The notes below the pieces were generated by a model that searched no databases, was not told where the DNA came from, and saw only the letters and a program-made list of their open reading frames with translations. Shown piece after piece: positions 33,608 to 41,894 of a stretch of 64,000 bases of DNA. Position 1 is the stretch's first letter. Each line of letters starts with the position of its first letter. Both the position numbers and the translations under genes were made by a program. The stretch is from Streptomyces spongiicola (GTDB taxonomy: Bacteria; Actinomycetota; Actinomycetes; Streptomycetales; Streptomycetaceae), in the NCBI RefSeq assembly GCF_003122365.1, contig NZ_CP029254.1:4985501-5049500 (forward strand). Reading direction: 5' to 3'.

Positions 33608-35107
33608 ATGTGGATGCGGAGTGCGACCGGCGCGCGCCGGCTGGGGACGGCCGGGGCGCTGGCCGTCGCGGCCGGGGGCACCGTCGCCGGAGCCCTGCCG
33701 GTGCGCGAGCCCTGGGGGCTCTGGGCCGGCTACGGGCCCGCGGCGACCACGGCGGGCGCCGTCCTCGCGTACACCGGGCTGACGCTGCTGGTGCTCGCCT
33801 GGTGGACGTACGGCAGGCTGCTCGCCGGTGGCCGGAGCCCGGGCGTCCGGTACACCCTCGTCACCCTCGGCTGCTGGGCCGCGCCGCTCCTCCTCGCGCC
33901 ACCGCTGCACAGCGCCGACGTCTACAGCTACATCGCCCAGGGCGCGATGGTCCTCGAAGGCCACGACGTGTACGCGCACGGGCCGTCGGTGCTCGGCCCG
34001 GACTCGTCCGGCGCCGACGCGGCGGCGAGCGTCGGCGGGCACTGGACGGACACCCCGGCGCCGTACGGACCGGTGTTCCTGCTGCTGGCGAAGGCCGTGG
34101 TGGCGGGCACGGGCGGCATCCTCGTGCCCGCCGTGCTCGGGATGCGGCTGCTCGCCGTCGCCGCGCTCGTCCTCGTCGCCTGGGCGGTACGGGGGCTCGC
34201 CGCCGAGTGCGGGGCGGATCCGTCCCGGGCGCTGTGGCTGGCCGTGCTCAACCCGCTTCTGCTGCTGCACGTCGTCGGCGGCATGCACAACGACGGCCTG
34301 ATGATCGGTCTCATGCTGACCGGGGTGCTGCTGGCGCTGCGCGGGCGGCCGCTGACGGGCAGCGCGGTGGTCGCCCTCGCCGTGATGGTCAAGTCCCCGG
34401 CGGTGCTCGCCCTGCTCTTCATCGGGCTGATCGCGGTACGCCGGAGCGAAGGACCCCTGGCACGGCGCCTGGTGAAGGGCCTGACCGGACCCGCGCTGGT
34501 GGCCGCCGCGGTCGTGGCCGCGGCGTCGCTGCTCGGCGGCACCGGCTTCGGCTGGCTGCTGACGCAGGGCGTCGCCGGGACCATACACACGCCCCTGTCG
34601 CTCACCAGCGACCTCGGCCAGGCCGCGGGCCTCGCCGCCCGTGCCCTCACCGGTGCCGAACTCACCGCCGTGAAGGGCGCGGTGCAGACCCTCGGCCTCG
34701 CCGCCGCGCTCGCGGTGATCGCCTTCCTCTCCTTCCGGACGCTGTACCCGTGGCGCGGCCGCCGGGCTCTCGATCCCGTGTACGGCCTGGGGTTGGCGCT
34801 CCTCGCGCTGGTCGCGCTGTCGCCGATGGTGCAGCCCTGGTACCTGCTGTGGGGGACGGCAGCCGTCGCGGCGACGGTACCCGCTGGGGACTCCGGGCTC
34901 GTCCGGGTGCTGACGGTGCTCTCCGCCGGGCTGGTGTACGAGACGGCCCCCTCGGGCCACACCCCGCCGTACGGCTTCGTGCTGGGGGCGCTGGCCTGCG
35001 CGGTGGCTCTCGTCGCCCTGCGCCGACGCCCCGCGAGTCCGGTACTCACCGGCCCCGGCGGGGTGACCGTCCCGCCAGGGCGTCCGTCCGTTTCCCGTCC
35101 TCGATGA
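33608..35107 (+). CDS. MptB-like polyprenol-phosphomannose-dependent alpha-1,6-mannosyltransferase
   Basis: A roughly 499-residue GT-C membrane protein with about twelve hydrophobic segments. The family motif in the first loop is PPLHSADVYSYIAQGAMVLEG, followed by PAPYGPVFLLLAKAV and LNPLLLLHVVGGMHNDG. It resembles MptA/MptB, which extend mannan cores of lipoglycans from polyprenyl-phosphomannose. The ATG at 33608 has GGGACGG upstream; a GTG at 33536 would extend the protein by 24 residues into sequence overlapping the recombinase relic, which argues against it. Confidence 0.88.
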   Translation: MWMRSATGARRLGTAGALAVAAGGTVAGALPVREPWGLWAGYGPAATTAGAVLAYTGLTLLVLAWWTYGRLLAGGRSPGVRYTLVTLGCWAAPLLLAPPLHSADVYSYIAQGAMVLEGHDVYAHGPSVLGPDSSGADAAASVGGHWTDTPAPYGPVFLLLAKAVVAGTGGILVPAVLGMRLLAVAALVLVAWAVRGLAAECGADPSRALWLAVLNPLLLLHVVGGMHNDGLMIGLMLTGVLLALRGRPLTGSAVVALAVMVKSPAVLALLFIGLIAVRRSEGPLARRLVKGLTGPALVAAAVVAAASLLGGTGFGWLLTQGVAGTIHTPLSLTSDLGQAAGLAARALTGAELTAVKGAVQTLGLAAALAVIAFLSFRTLYPWRGRRALDPVYGLGLALLALVALSPMVQPWYLLWGTAAVAATVPAGDSGLVRVLTVLSAGLVYETAPSGHTPPYGFVLGALACAVALVALRRRPASPVLTGPGGVTVPPGRPSVSRPR

Positions 35108-35255
35108 ACCGGGGTGCCGTCGATCAGGACGTGGACACGGGGGCGCCCTGCCGGTGACGCCCGCGAGCTCTTCCGCCCGCTCGCGGTGTCCACTCGCCGA
35201 CCACTTGATCCGTCCGGCGCACCGGCGCCGGCGGACCGAGCTGACGGTACAGCCC

Positions 35256-35699
35256 CTACCGGCCCGCGGCGGGGCCGGCGAGCTGCCAGTGCCAGGTGCC
35301 GCCCCGGCAGGTCAGGACCGTGCCGCCGTCGCTCACGTACAGGACGTCCTCCTGTTCGTCCCAGGCCATGCGCAGCAACTCGTCCTGGGAGTCGCCGCGC
35401 AGTACCCGCTTCCACAGCGGGTCGGCCGGGGCCCCGGCGGTGTCCATGCTGATGGAGTGCACGCCGTGCAGAACCAGTGACACGGGCCCGAGCGGCCGGT
35501 ACGGCGCCGACTCGGACTCCGTGTAGGCAGCGGAGAACGCCAGCTCGATACGCAGGGAGCCGTCCGCGGGCAGCACGGACATGCGGTAGCCCTCCGACTC
35601 GACGTCCATCTCCCCGATGCCCGGAAGCTCCCAGCCGGTGATCTCCCGTCGGGGCGGGTCGAGTTCCGCGCCCAGGACCGGGGTACAGCCATCCCACAT
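35256..35699 (-). CDS. Uncharacterised 147-residue protein
   Basis: A cytoplasmic, probably beta-rich protein starting MWDGCTPVLGAELDPP, with GYRMSVLPADGSLRIELAF and YVSDGGTVLTCRGGTW. There is no signal peptide. GAGAGGAAAGG lies before the ATG and overlaps the stop of a transposase fragment just upstream. No family was recognised. It lies in the accessory stretch between mobile-element relics. Confidence 0.65.
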   Translation of the reverse strand: MWDGCTPVLGAELDPPRREITGWELPGIGEMDVESEGYRMSVLPADGSLRIELAFSAAYTESESAPYRPLGPVSLVLHGVHSISMDTAGAPADPLWKRVLRGDSQDELLRMAWDEQEDVLYVSDGGTVLTCRGGTWHWQLAGPAAGR

Positions 35700-35703
35700 G
35701 GCG

Positions 35704-35850
35704 CTACCTTTCCTCTCTCAGCGGATCAGCTGGCCACAGTACGATCCGGAACCGCGTCGTGATATCCGCAGGCACATCTCTGCTGTTCACCAACTCTCGC
35801 AACTCGGCGGCCTGTTCCATGGAGAGTTCCACACCGAGACCCCCTGCCAC
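35704..35850 (-). pseudogene. IS630-type transposase N-terminal fragment
   Basis: A 48-codon open frame starting with GTG encodes MEQAAELRELVNSRDVP and TTRFRIVLWPADPLREER. This matches the start of an IS630-family helix-turn-helix (ELRxLVxSRDVP...RxRIVLW) and then stops. The rest of the transposase is absent. The base composition is about 50-58% GC, well below the window. Identification rests on the motif only. Confidence 0.6.
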
Positions 35851-35959
35851 ATAAGATCAAGTAATGCTGACGGAATCATAAGACACTAGTGCTCTCCCGG
35901 GAACGATCGAGATGGTCAATTCAGAAGCCGAATGGCCACTCGGTCGGGGAGTGTCTTGC

Positions 35960-36424
35960 TTAGCTCTCTGCATCGATAACTCTGAGACTCGTCGCGCCAG
36001 CTCTGCGAGCTGATTCTACGAGGTCATTGCCTGTCAAATCGCCCATGGCTACCCACACGGGACTACTGATACCCGAAGCGGAGAAGAACTGCTCGCCCTC
36101 GACCCAAGATTCACAGCCGATCACGCGGTGGGCGAGCAGCGAGAAGGATCGGCGATCACCGTCATTGGTCAGGTGCAAGTCACAGCCCATATAGGGATCT
36201 TGCTGACGCAGCAGCCTAGTGAGGAAACTGGTCCGACTGGGCGGGGTGGCCGCATCTCCTCTTGACCGCAGGGTGGTGAACGCCTCCCGTGCATCGCCAA
36301 CCAGGTCATCTTCGTTGTCGACATAGAGGTTGATTGTCGTCCTTGCTTTCCGCAGCGCCAAGGCCTTTCCTAGATGCTGGAGGAATATCTCCATGTCGAT
36401 TTCATTCTCGGCCGTTATGAGCAC
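35960..36424 (-). CDS. Uncharacterised protein in an AT-richer patch
   Basis: A 154-residue soluble protein, beginning after GGAGGAATTAG with GTG at 36424 (VLITAENEIDMEIFLQ). It contains KARTTINLYVDNED and DPYMGCDLHLTNDGDRRSFS and ends on TAA, a rare stop here. The lower GC and TAA codon suggest recent acquisition. A 17-bp inverted repeat stands 30 bp upstream. No family was recognised; the immediate neighbour is a transposase fragment. Confidence 0.65.
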   Translation of the reverse strand: MLITAENEIDMEIFLQHLGKALALRKARTTINLYVDNEDDLVGDAREAFTTLRSRGDAATPPSRTSFLTRLLRQQDPYMGCDLHLTNDGDRRSFSLLAHRVIGCESWVEGEQFFSASGISSPVWVAMGDLTGNDLVESARRAGATSLRVIDAES

Positions 36425-36453
36425 TCTAATTCCTCCGATCCGCTCCCTTTGGT

Positions 36454-36501
36454 AGGCGCGGACTGTGCGGGTGCTGAGAATTATCCGCACAGTCCGCGCC
36501 T
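36454..36501. repeat. 17-bp perfect inverted repeat
   Basis: Arms 36454-36470 and 36485-36501 (AGGCGCGGACTGTGCGG) with a 14-nt loop. It may be a leader hairpin of the downstream minus-strand gene or an end of a lost mobile element. Confidence 0.85.
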
Positions 36502-36741
36502 TTCGCGGCGACGTGGTCAGTGATGCCGCTTACCGGCTCCGCCGACGGAGACCCAGCCTCACCCGTGCGGGCGGGCGCCTGCCCAGCGGCGTCCGCGCGC
36601 TTCCCGTGCTCGATGCCGGACGCGCCGTCGATGGCTATGTGCCGTCGATCGGGGCGCACGGCATGCAGGTCGGTGAGGCGGTGGGGCGGTGGGGCGGGGC
36701 GGGGCGGCCGGGTGGCCCGGTGAGGTGGCCCGATGGGGCGG
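36502..36741. other. Gene-free spacer with possible transposase-like remnant
   Basis: On the minus strand around 36590-36660 a frame reads RRHIAIDGASGIEHGKRAD, which recalls the DDE region of ISAs1-type transposases (AIDGK...G...RAD). A similar stretch occurs at 35090-35140. Both are too decayed for certainty. A GGGGCGGT repeat tract precedes the next gene. Confidence 0.3.
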
Positions 36742-38082
36742 TCAGAAGAAGGTGCGGATGAAGTCCGTGACGCTCCCGTCGGGCTCCACCACCGGGATCA
36801 GCTGCCACTTGTCGAACGACGTGCACGGATGAGACAGGCCCATGCCGACCCAGTCCCCGACCTCCAGGTCCGCGTCCGCGTCCGTGGTCAGCCAGGCGTG
36901 CTGGTCCGACAGCCGGGTGACGGTGATGCCGGAGGCGGGGCGCACCGAGCCGTCGCGGGCGTCCCGGACGACCTGGGCCTCGGGGAGGTGGAGGTCGTGC
37001 GCCGCGTCGCGCTTGCCCGCGTTGACGAACGCCTGGTGCCCGGTCGGCCGGGACACGACCTGGGCCCAGAGCCGGAACGCCGGCTCCAGCGCGCCCTCCT
37101 CGGGCACCCGGTTGAACGGCGTCAGACGCCGGTACTGGCCGTCGTCGTGGGAGACGTACGCGCCGGAGCGCAGCAGCTTCAGCACCGGGCGGGACAGCGC
37201 GGGAAGCTCCGCGAACACCTCGGCGACGGTGTCGAACCACGCGCTGCCGCCGGCGCTCACCACGATCTCGTCCGTGTCCGCGAAGCGGCCGTCCCTGTCG
37301 AAGGAGACGGCGAGCGAGACGAGCCGGTGCAGCCAGTCGCGTACCCGCTCCGGGGTCGCGTCCGGCACCTCGCCCTCGTAACCCGCGACACCGACCAGCC
37401 GCAGGGTCGTCGTCGCGGCGACGGCTTCGGCGACGGCGGTGCAGTCGGCCTCGCTGCGGGCGCCGGTGCGCGCGTCCTCGCCTGCGCCGAGTTCGACCAC
37501 GACGTCCACGGGCCGGGCGGTACCGCCCAGCGCCTCGTCCATCAGCTCCACGCCGCGCACGGAGTCGACGTAGCAGACGAACCGGAAGTCCGGGTCCCGT
37601 TCCAGCTCGGCGGCGAGCCAGCGCAGCGCCACCGGGTCGACGAGCTCGTTGGCGAGGAAGACGCTCCGGATCCCGTGGGCGCGGTAGACGCGGAGCTGGT
37701 GCGGGACGGCGGCGGTGATGCCCCAGGCCCCGCGCTCCAGCTGCCGGGCGAAGAGCTGCGGCGACATGGAGGTCTTGCCGTGCGGGGCGAACGCCAGGCC
37801 GTGGCGCTCGGCGTAGGTCTCCAGCAGGGCGAGGTTGTGCTCCAGGGCAGCCGCGGAGAGGGCGAGCACGGGAGTGGTGAAGCCACCGGTGAAGAGGTTG
37901 CGCCGCTGCGCTGCGAGTTCGCCGACGGTGAGGCCCTCGGCGTCCGGGGGGAGCCCCTTGAAACGGTGGTCGACGGTCTCGCGGTCGAGCCGGTCGAGCC
38001 GGTCGAGCCGGTCGGACCGGTCCGATCGGTCGAGCCGGTCGGGGCCTTCGACGGTGCTGTCGGCGGTGCTGTCGGCGGGCAT
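36742..38082 (-). CDS. D-serine dehydratase/D-threonine aldolase-like amino acid deaminase
   Basis: A 446-residue PLP enzyme of fold type III (alanine-racemase-like barrel). The barrel starts around residue 62 with TPVLALSAAALEHNL; the PLP lysine is in FAPHGKTSMSPQLF. The C-terminal beta domain ends with GLSHPCTSFDKWQLIPVVE, whose His and Cys match the zinc site of eukaryotic-type D-serine dehydratases. GGAGGAGG precedes the ATG. The N-terminus carries a 9-bp repeat encoding LDR/SDR triplets (DRLDRSDRSDRLDRLDRLDR), absent from typical relatives. Confidence 0.88.
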   Translation of the reverse strand: MPADSTADSTVEGPDRLDRSDRSDRLDRLDRLDRETVDHRFKGLPPDAEGLTVGELAAQRRNLFTGGFTTPVLALSAAALEHNLALLETYAERHGLAFAPHGKTSMSPQLFARQLERGAWGITAAVPHQLRVYRAHGIRSVFLANELVDPVALRWLAAELERDPDFRFVCYVDSVRGVELMDEALGGTARPVDVVVELGAGEDARTGARSEADCTAVAEAVAATTTLRLVGVAGYEGEVPDATPERVRDWLHRLVSLAVSFDRDGRFADTDEIVVSAGGSAWFDTVAEVFAELPALSRPVLKLLRSGAYVSHDDGQYRRLTPFNRVPEEGALEPAFRLWAQVVSRPTGHQAFVNAGKRDAAHDLHLPEAQVVRDARDGSVRPASGITVTRLSDQHAWLTTDADADLEVGDWVGMGLSHPCTSFDKWQLIPVVEPDGSVTDFIRTFF

Positions 38083-38556
38083 GGTGTGCCTCCTCCGCGT
38101 GCGGTCGTGTGCAGCGCGGAGCGCGTCGATCGTCGATCGTCGCGCGGCACGCTCGGACTGGCCGGTGTCCCGGCCGGGTGCCGGGGCAGTGGACCCATCA
38201 GACCAGGCCGCGCCCGCGGGAAGCACGTCAGGGGGCCGCGTGCGCCGCAGTGGGCGGTTGGGGCCGGGTGCGGGGTCCCGCCGGCGGGACCCCGGTTCCG
38301 TATCCGCTCTCGTGCCGCCGCTTTCGTACTGCCGGTCTCGTGCCGCCGCTCTCGTGCTGCGGCCCTCGCGTACGAGGTCCGTACGAGGTCCGTACGAGGT
38401 CCGTACGAGGTCCGCACCCCGTCCCCACGCGGTCCGCACCCGGCCGTCCGTATGCGGCCCGCGACCGCTCGGCGCTCGGCCCGCGTCGATGCCCGTGGCC
38501 CGTGCGCACCCGGACCGACCCGTCCCCGTGGGGGCGTGCGGAGAGGAAGAGCAAGG
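38083..38556. other. Gap with 11-bp tandem repeats
   Basis: No gene is seen. Four tandem copies of GTACGAGGTCC lie at about 38366-38412, with degenerate GCCGCTCTCGTGC motifs before them. The promoter of the deaminase gene should lie near the left edge. Confidence 0.6.
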
Positions 38557-38592
38557 GGCGCAGGCCCGGCGGGAACCCGCCGGGCCTGCGCC
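38557..38592 (-). terminator. Terminator after the M14 carboxypeptidase gene
   Basis: A 17-bp perfect stem (38557-38573 with 38576-38592) with a minimal loop lies 30 bp past the stop of the minus-strand gene. Confidence 0.8.
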
Positions 38593-38622
38593 GTCACCGC
38601 CCGCTCGGGCGGATCGTACGGT

Positions 38623-40008
38623 TCAGGAGCAGTACTGCTGCTCCTTGCCGATCGAGCGGTACATGCAGTCCGCGTTCTCCAGCAGTTGCAGCACCGCGTC
38701 GCGGTTGCGGCTGGTCTCCCGCTCGATCACCTCGTCGGGCGGGTAGAAGCCGCCGCCGATGAAGCTCCTCGGGTACAGCTCGAAGGTGTAGCCGAAGATC
38801 CGCTGGTCGCCCCACAGCCAGTCGTCGATCGACCCGTCCGTGATGTACAGGTCGCTGGACTGCTCGGGGGTGTACCCGTTGCTCGCGGCCATCTTCTGGC
38901 CGACGGCGGCGAAGGCGTCGCGGTCGTCCTGGGTCATGCCCGGGGCGGTGTCGGCCTTGGTGTAGCCGTACGGCCACAGGATCAGCTCGCTGTAGGTGTG
39001 GAAGTCGATGCCCGCCGTGATCTGCTGCTCGCCTCCGACGACGCGGGAGCGCACGAAGTCGGCGACGACCTTCACCTCGGGGGCGGACTCGGCGGACTTG
39101 CCGCGGTAGGTGTCCGAGCTGGGGGAGCCGGAGGAGCCGCCGCAGCAGCCGAACTTGTAGTCCCAGTTGCGGTTCAGGTCCGTACCGACGGCCGACGAAC
39201 CGGAGTTGGGCTGGCGGTTCTTGCGCCAGCTCCGGTAGGAACCGGTGGCGATGTCGTACTCGCCGCCGTCCGGGTTGAGGTCCGGCACGATCCAGATCTC
39301 CCGGCTGTCGACCGCGTTGGTGATCCGGGAGTCGGAGCCGTAGTCGTCGCCGAGTTCGCGCAGCAGGTAGAGGGCCATCTCCACGGTGAGGTGCTCACGG
39401 GCGTGCTGGTGGTGGGTGAAGAGGACCTCGGGCTCGTTCTCGTCGGTGCCGACATTGTCGCTGATCTTGATGGCGACGATGTCCCGGCCCTGGTACGACT
39501 TGCCGATCACCCGTTTGCTCATGATGTCCGGGTGCGCGGCGACGCGCTGGTCGATCTCCGCGGTCATCTCGGCGTAGTTGTGGTAGCGGGAGTCCGCGGG
39601 CGGGAAGTCGAACGGCTGCACCGCGACGCCCGCCGTCTTGCGGGACGGCGGAGCGGGCAGCGGTTCGAGGTCGTGGCCGAGGGCGCGGAGCCGCTCGGCC
39701 TGGGCGGTGTCGGCGCTGACCACGACCGTGTGGTCGTGGACCTCGTCGAGGGAGACGCCGGTGGCCGCGATGGCGGTGCGCTCGGCGACGGTCGACGGCC
39801 CGTGGATCTCGTACTGGCGGGTCCGCTCGTCCGCTGCGGTGGTCGCGGGGGCCGACGGTTCGGGGGCCGGTGAGGCGGTCGCCGTGAAGGGCGCGGCCAC
39901 GGCGAGTGCCAGCAGGCCGGCGAGGGTGGCGGACCGGGTGGCGGATCTCCGGCCGTGGCGCCCGCCGGCGCGGCCGGGGATGCCGGAGCCGCGTGTGCGA
40001 AGTCGCAT
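38623..40008 (-). CDS. Secreted M14 zinc carboxypeptidase
   Basis: A 461-residue exported metallopeptidase. A basic N-terminus with several arginines leads to a signal core (ATLAGLLALAVAAPFTATA). A propeptide of about 85 residues precedes the catalytic domain. Zinc ligands are in THHQHAREHLTVEMALYLL (His, Glu) and ITAGIDFHTYSELILWPYG (His). The substrate-binding VGTDLNRNWDYKF and the catalytic glutamate in GYTFELYP are present. CAGGAGA precedes the ATG at 40008. It would remove C-terminal residues from extracellular peptides. Confidence 0.95.
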   Translation of the reverse strand: MRLRTRGSGIPGRAGGRHGRRSATRSATLAGLLALAVAAPFTATASPAPEPSAPATTAADERTRQYEIHGPSTVAERTAIAATGVSLDEVHDHTVVVSADTAQAERLRALGHDLEPLPAPPSRKTAGVAVQPFDFPPADSRYHNYAEMTAEIDQRVAAHPDIMSKRVIGKSYQGRDIVAIKISDNVGTDENEPEVLFTHHQHAREHLTVEMALYLLRELGDDYGSDSRITNAVDSREIWIVPDLNPDGGEYDIATGSYRSWRKNRQPNSGSSAVGTDLNRNWDYKFGCCGGSSGSPSSDTYRGKSAESAPEVKVVADFVRSRVVGGEQQITAGIDFHTYSELILWPYGYTKADTAPGMTQDDRDAFAAVGQKMAASNGYTPEQSSDLYITDGSIDDWLWGDQRIFGYTFELYPRSFIGGGFYPPDEVIERETSRNRDAVLQLLENADCMYRSIGKEQQYCS

Positions 40009-40189
40009 GCTGTCTCCTGGGTGGGGAGTGTGGGGGTTGCTGGATGCGACGTGCGGATGTGCTGACGGTTGTTCGGGTGTGTCGGGCACATGGTCGGGGT
40101 ATGGCATGCCCCGGTCAATAGCACAGGCCGGTCACTCTTCGGCTGACCGGCGGGACGCACGGCACGAACGGGAAGGCAGGACCACACGC

Positions 40190-41467
40190 ATGGCGGACAC
40201 GGTGGAGGAGCCGGCAGGACGGACGGCGGGCCCGGTGACGCGCAGGGCCGGTTGGCGGCACATCGGCCCCGGCATCGTCGTCGCCGCGACCGGCGTCGGC
40301 GCGGGCGACCTCGTCGCGACCCTGATCGCGGGCAGCAAGTTCGGCTACACGCTGCTGTGGGCGGCGGTCGTCGGCTGCCTGGTGAAGATCTCACTGGCCG
40401 AGGCGGCGGGGCGCTGGCACCTCGCCACCGGCCGAACCCTCTTCGACGGCTGGCGCAGCCTCGGACGGTGGACCACGATCTACTTCATCGGGTACGTGGT
40501 CGTCTGGGGCTTCGTCTACGGAGCAGCGGCGATGTCCTCCAGCGCGCTGCCGCTCGGCGCGCTGTTCCCGGACGTGATGGACCTCAAGTGGTGGGGCATC
40601 CTCTGCGGGCTGGCCGGACTGGCGTTCGTCTGGTTCAACCGGTACGCCGTGTTCGAGAAGGTCATGACGGTCATGGTGGGCGTGATGTTCGTCATCACCG
40701 TCTATCTGGCGGTGCGCGTCGCACCGAACCTCGGCGACGCCTTCGCGGGCCTCGTCCCGGTCCTCCCGGAAGGCTCACTCGTGTACACACTCGGCCTGGT
40801 CGGCGGAGTGGGCGGCACCATCACGCTCGCCGCGTACGGGTACTGGGTCAACGCCAAGGGATGGAAGGACAGCGGCTGGATGAAGGTGATGCGGCTCGAC
40901 AACCGCGTCGCCTACCTCACCACCGGGGTCTTCGTGGTCGCGATGCTCTTCGTCGGTGCCGAGCTGCTGCACGCCTCCGGAGTCGCGATCGCCAAGGGCG
41001 ACAAGGGCCTGCTGGACCTCGGCACGATCCTGGCGGACCGCTACGGTGCCGCCACGGCGAAGCTCTTCCTCGTCGGCTTCTTCGCCACCTCCTTCACCTC
41101 GCTGATCGGCGTCTGGCACGGTGTCAGCCTGCTGTTCGCCGACTTCGTCGCCCACTACCGCCCGTCGCCGGCGCCGGCCGGGACACCGCGGGACAGGTCA
41201 CGGGCCTTCCGCGGCTACCTGCTGTGGCTCACCTTCCCGCCGATCTCGCTGCTCTTCCTCGACCAGCCCTTCGGCCTCGTCATCGCCTACGGCGTGATCG
41301 GAGCCTTCTTCATGCCGTTCCTGGCGCTGACCCTGGTCTGGCTGCTCAACTCGGAGCGCGTCCGGCGGGAGTGGCGCAACGGCCCGCTGAGCAACGGCAT
41401 GCTGGGCGCGGCGGGACTGCTGTTCATCGTGCTGTGCGTGCAGCAGGTGCGTGAACTCCCGTGGTGA
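40190..41467 (+). CDS. NRAMP-related metal-ion transporter
   Basis: A 425-residue protein with about eleven transmembrane segments and an NRAMP-like fold (GWRHIGPGIVVAATGVGAGD at TM1). The canonical DPGN of TM1 is replaced by TGVGAGD, as in divergent NRAMP-related proteins that may carry Mg2+ or other ions and not Mn2+ or Fe2+. GFFATSFTSLIGVWHGVS is the TM7-8 region. GGAAGGCAGG precedes the ATG. The substrate cannot be assigned. Confidence 0.85.
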   Translation: MADTVEEPAGRTAGPVTRRAGWRHIGPGIVVAATGVGAGDLVATLIAGSKFGYTLLWAAVVGCLVKISLAEAAGRWHLATGRTLFDGWRSLGRWTTIYFIGYVVVWGFVYGAAAMSSSALPLGALFPDVMDLKWWGILCGLAGLAFVWFNRYAVFEKVMTVMVGVMFVITVYLAVRVAPNLGDAFAGLVPVLPEGSLVYTLGLVGGVGGTITLAAYGYWVNAKGWKDSGWMKVMRLDNRVAYLTTGVFVVAMLFVGAELLHASGVAIAKGDKGLLDLGTILADRYGAATAKLFLVGFFATSFTSLIGVWHGVSLLFADFVAHYRPSPAPAGTPRDRSRAFRGYLLWLTFPPISLLFLDQPFGLVIAYGVIGAFFMPFLALTLVWLLNSERVRREWRNGPLSNGMLGAAGLLFIVLCVQQVRELPW

Positions 41468-41894
41468 GGGACCTGTCGCAACGGCCGGTGCGGCTTGCGG
41501 CGGAGCACCCGGCGGAGCATCCGGCGGTGGAACCGGCGGCGCAGCGGCCGGTACGGCGCACGGCGGCCCCCGCGTAAGGCCGCTCCTGGCACGCGGCGCG
41601 GTCCGCGCCACGGGCGGCACGGCACGCGGCGGCGGTACGGCAGGCTTCAGGCGGCACACGGCGGCGGTATGGCAGGCGGTAGGAGGTAGGCGGTACGGCG
41701 CACGGCAGGCGGCGGCGGTACGGCCGTCGGGATTCGGCCGGCCGGCCGGCCCGCGCCCGAACGGCGGCAGCGCCACCGGTGGGGACGGTGGCGCTGCCTG
41801 TCCGGGGGACAGGGACGGCCGGGAGGGGGCGCGAAGGGAGGGAAGAGCCGGGTGCGCAGCCGCGCGGCGGGCGGCGGGGGACCAGCCGGACGGA
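41468..41894. other. Convergent spacer with GGCGGCGGTACGGC repeats
   Basis: There is no gene. Irregular copies of GGCGGCGGTACGGC-like motifs occupy 41500-41730, followed by the terminator hairpin. Confidence 0.6.
41766..41798. terminator. Bidirectional terminator
   Basis: A 13-bp perfect stem (41766-41778 with 41786-41798) with a 7-nt loop lies between convergent transporter and chitinase genes. Confidence 0.8.

Noticed and set aside
36733..39873. 1046-codon plus-strand frame covering the deaminase and M14 genes
   Set aside because: It spans two well-defined minus-strand enzymes and the gap between them; composition is Gly/Arg/Ala/Val with no domain.
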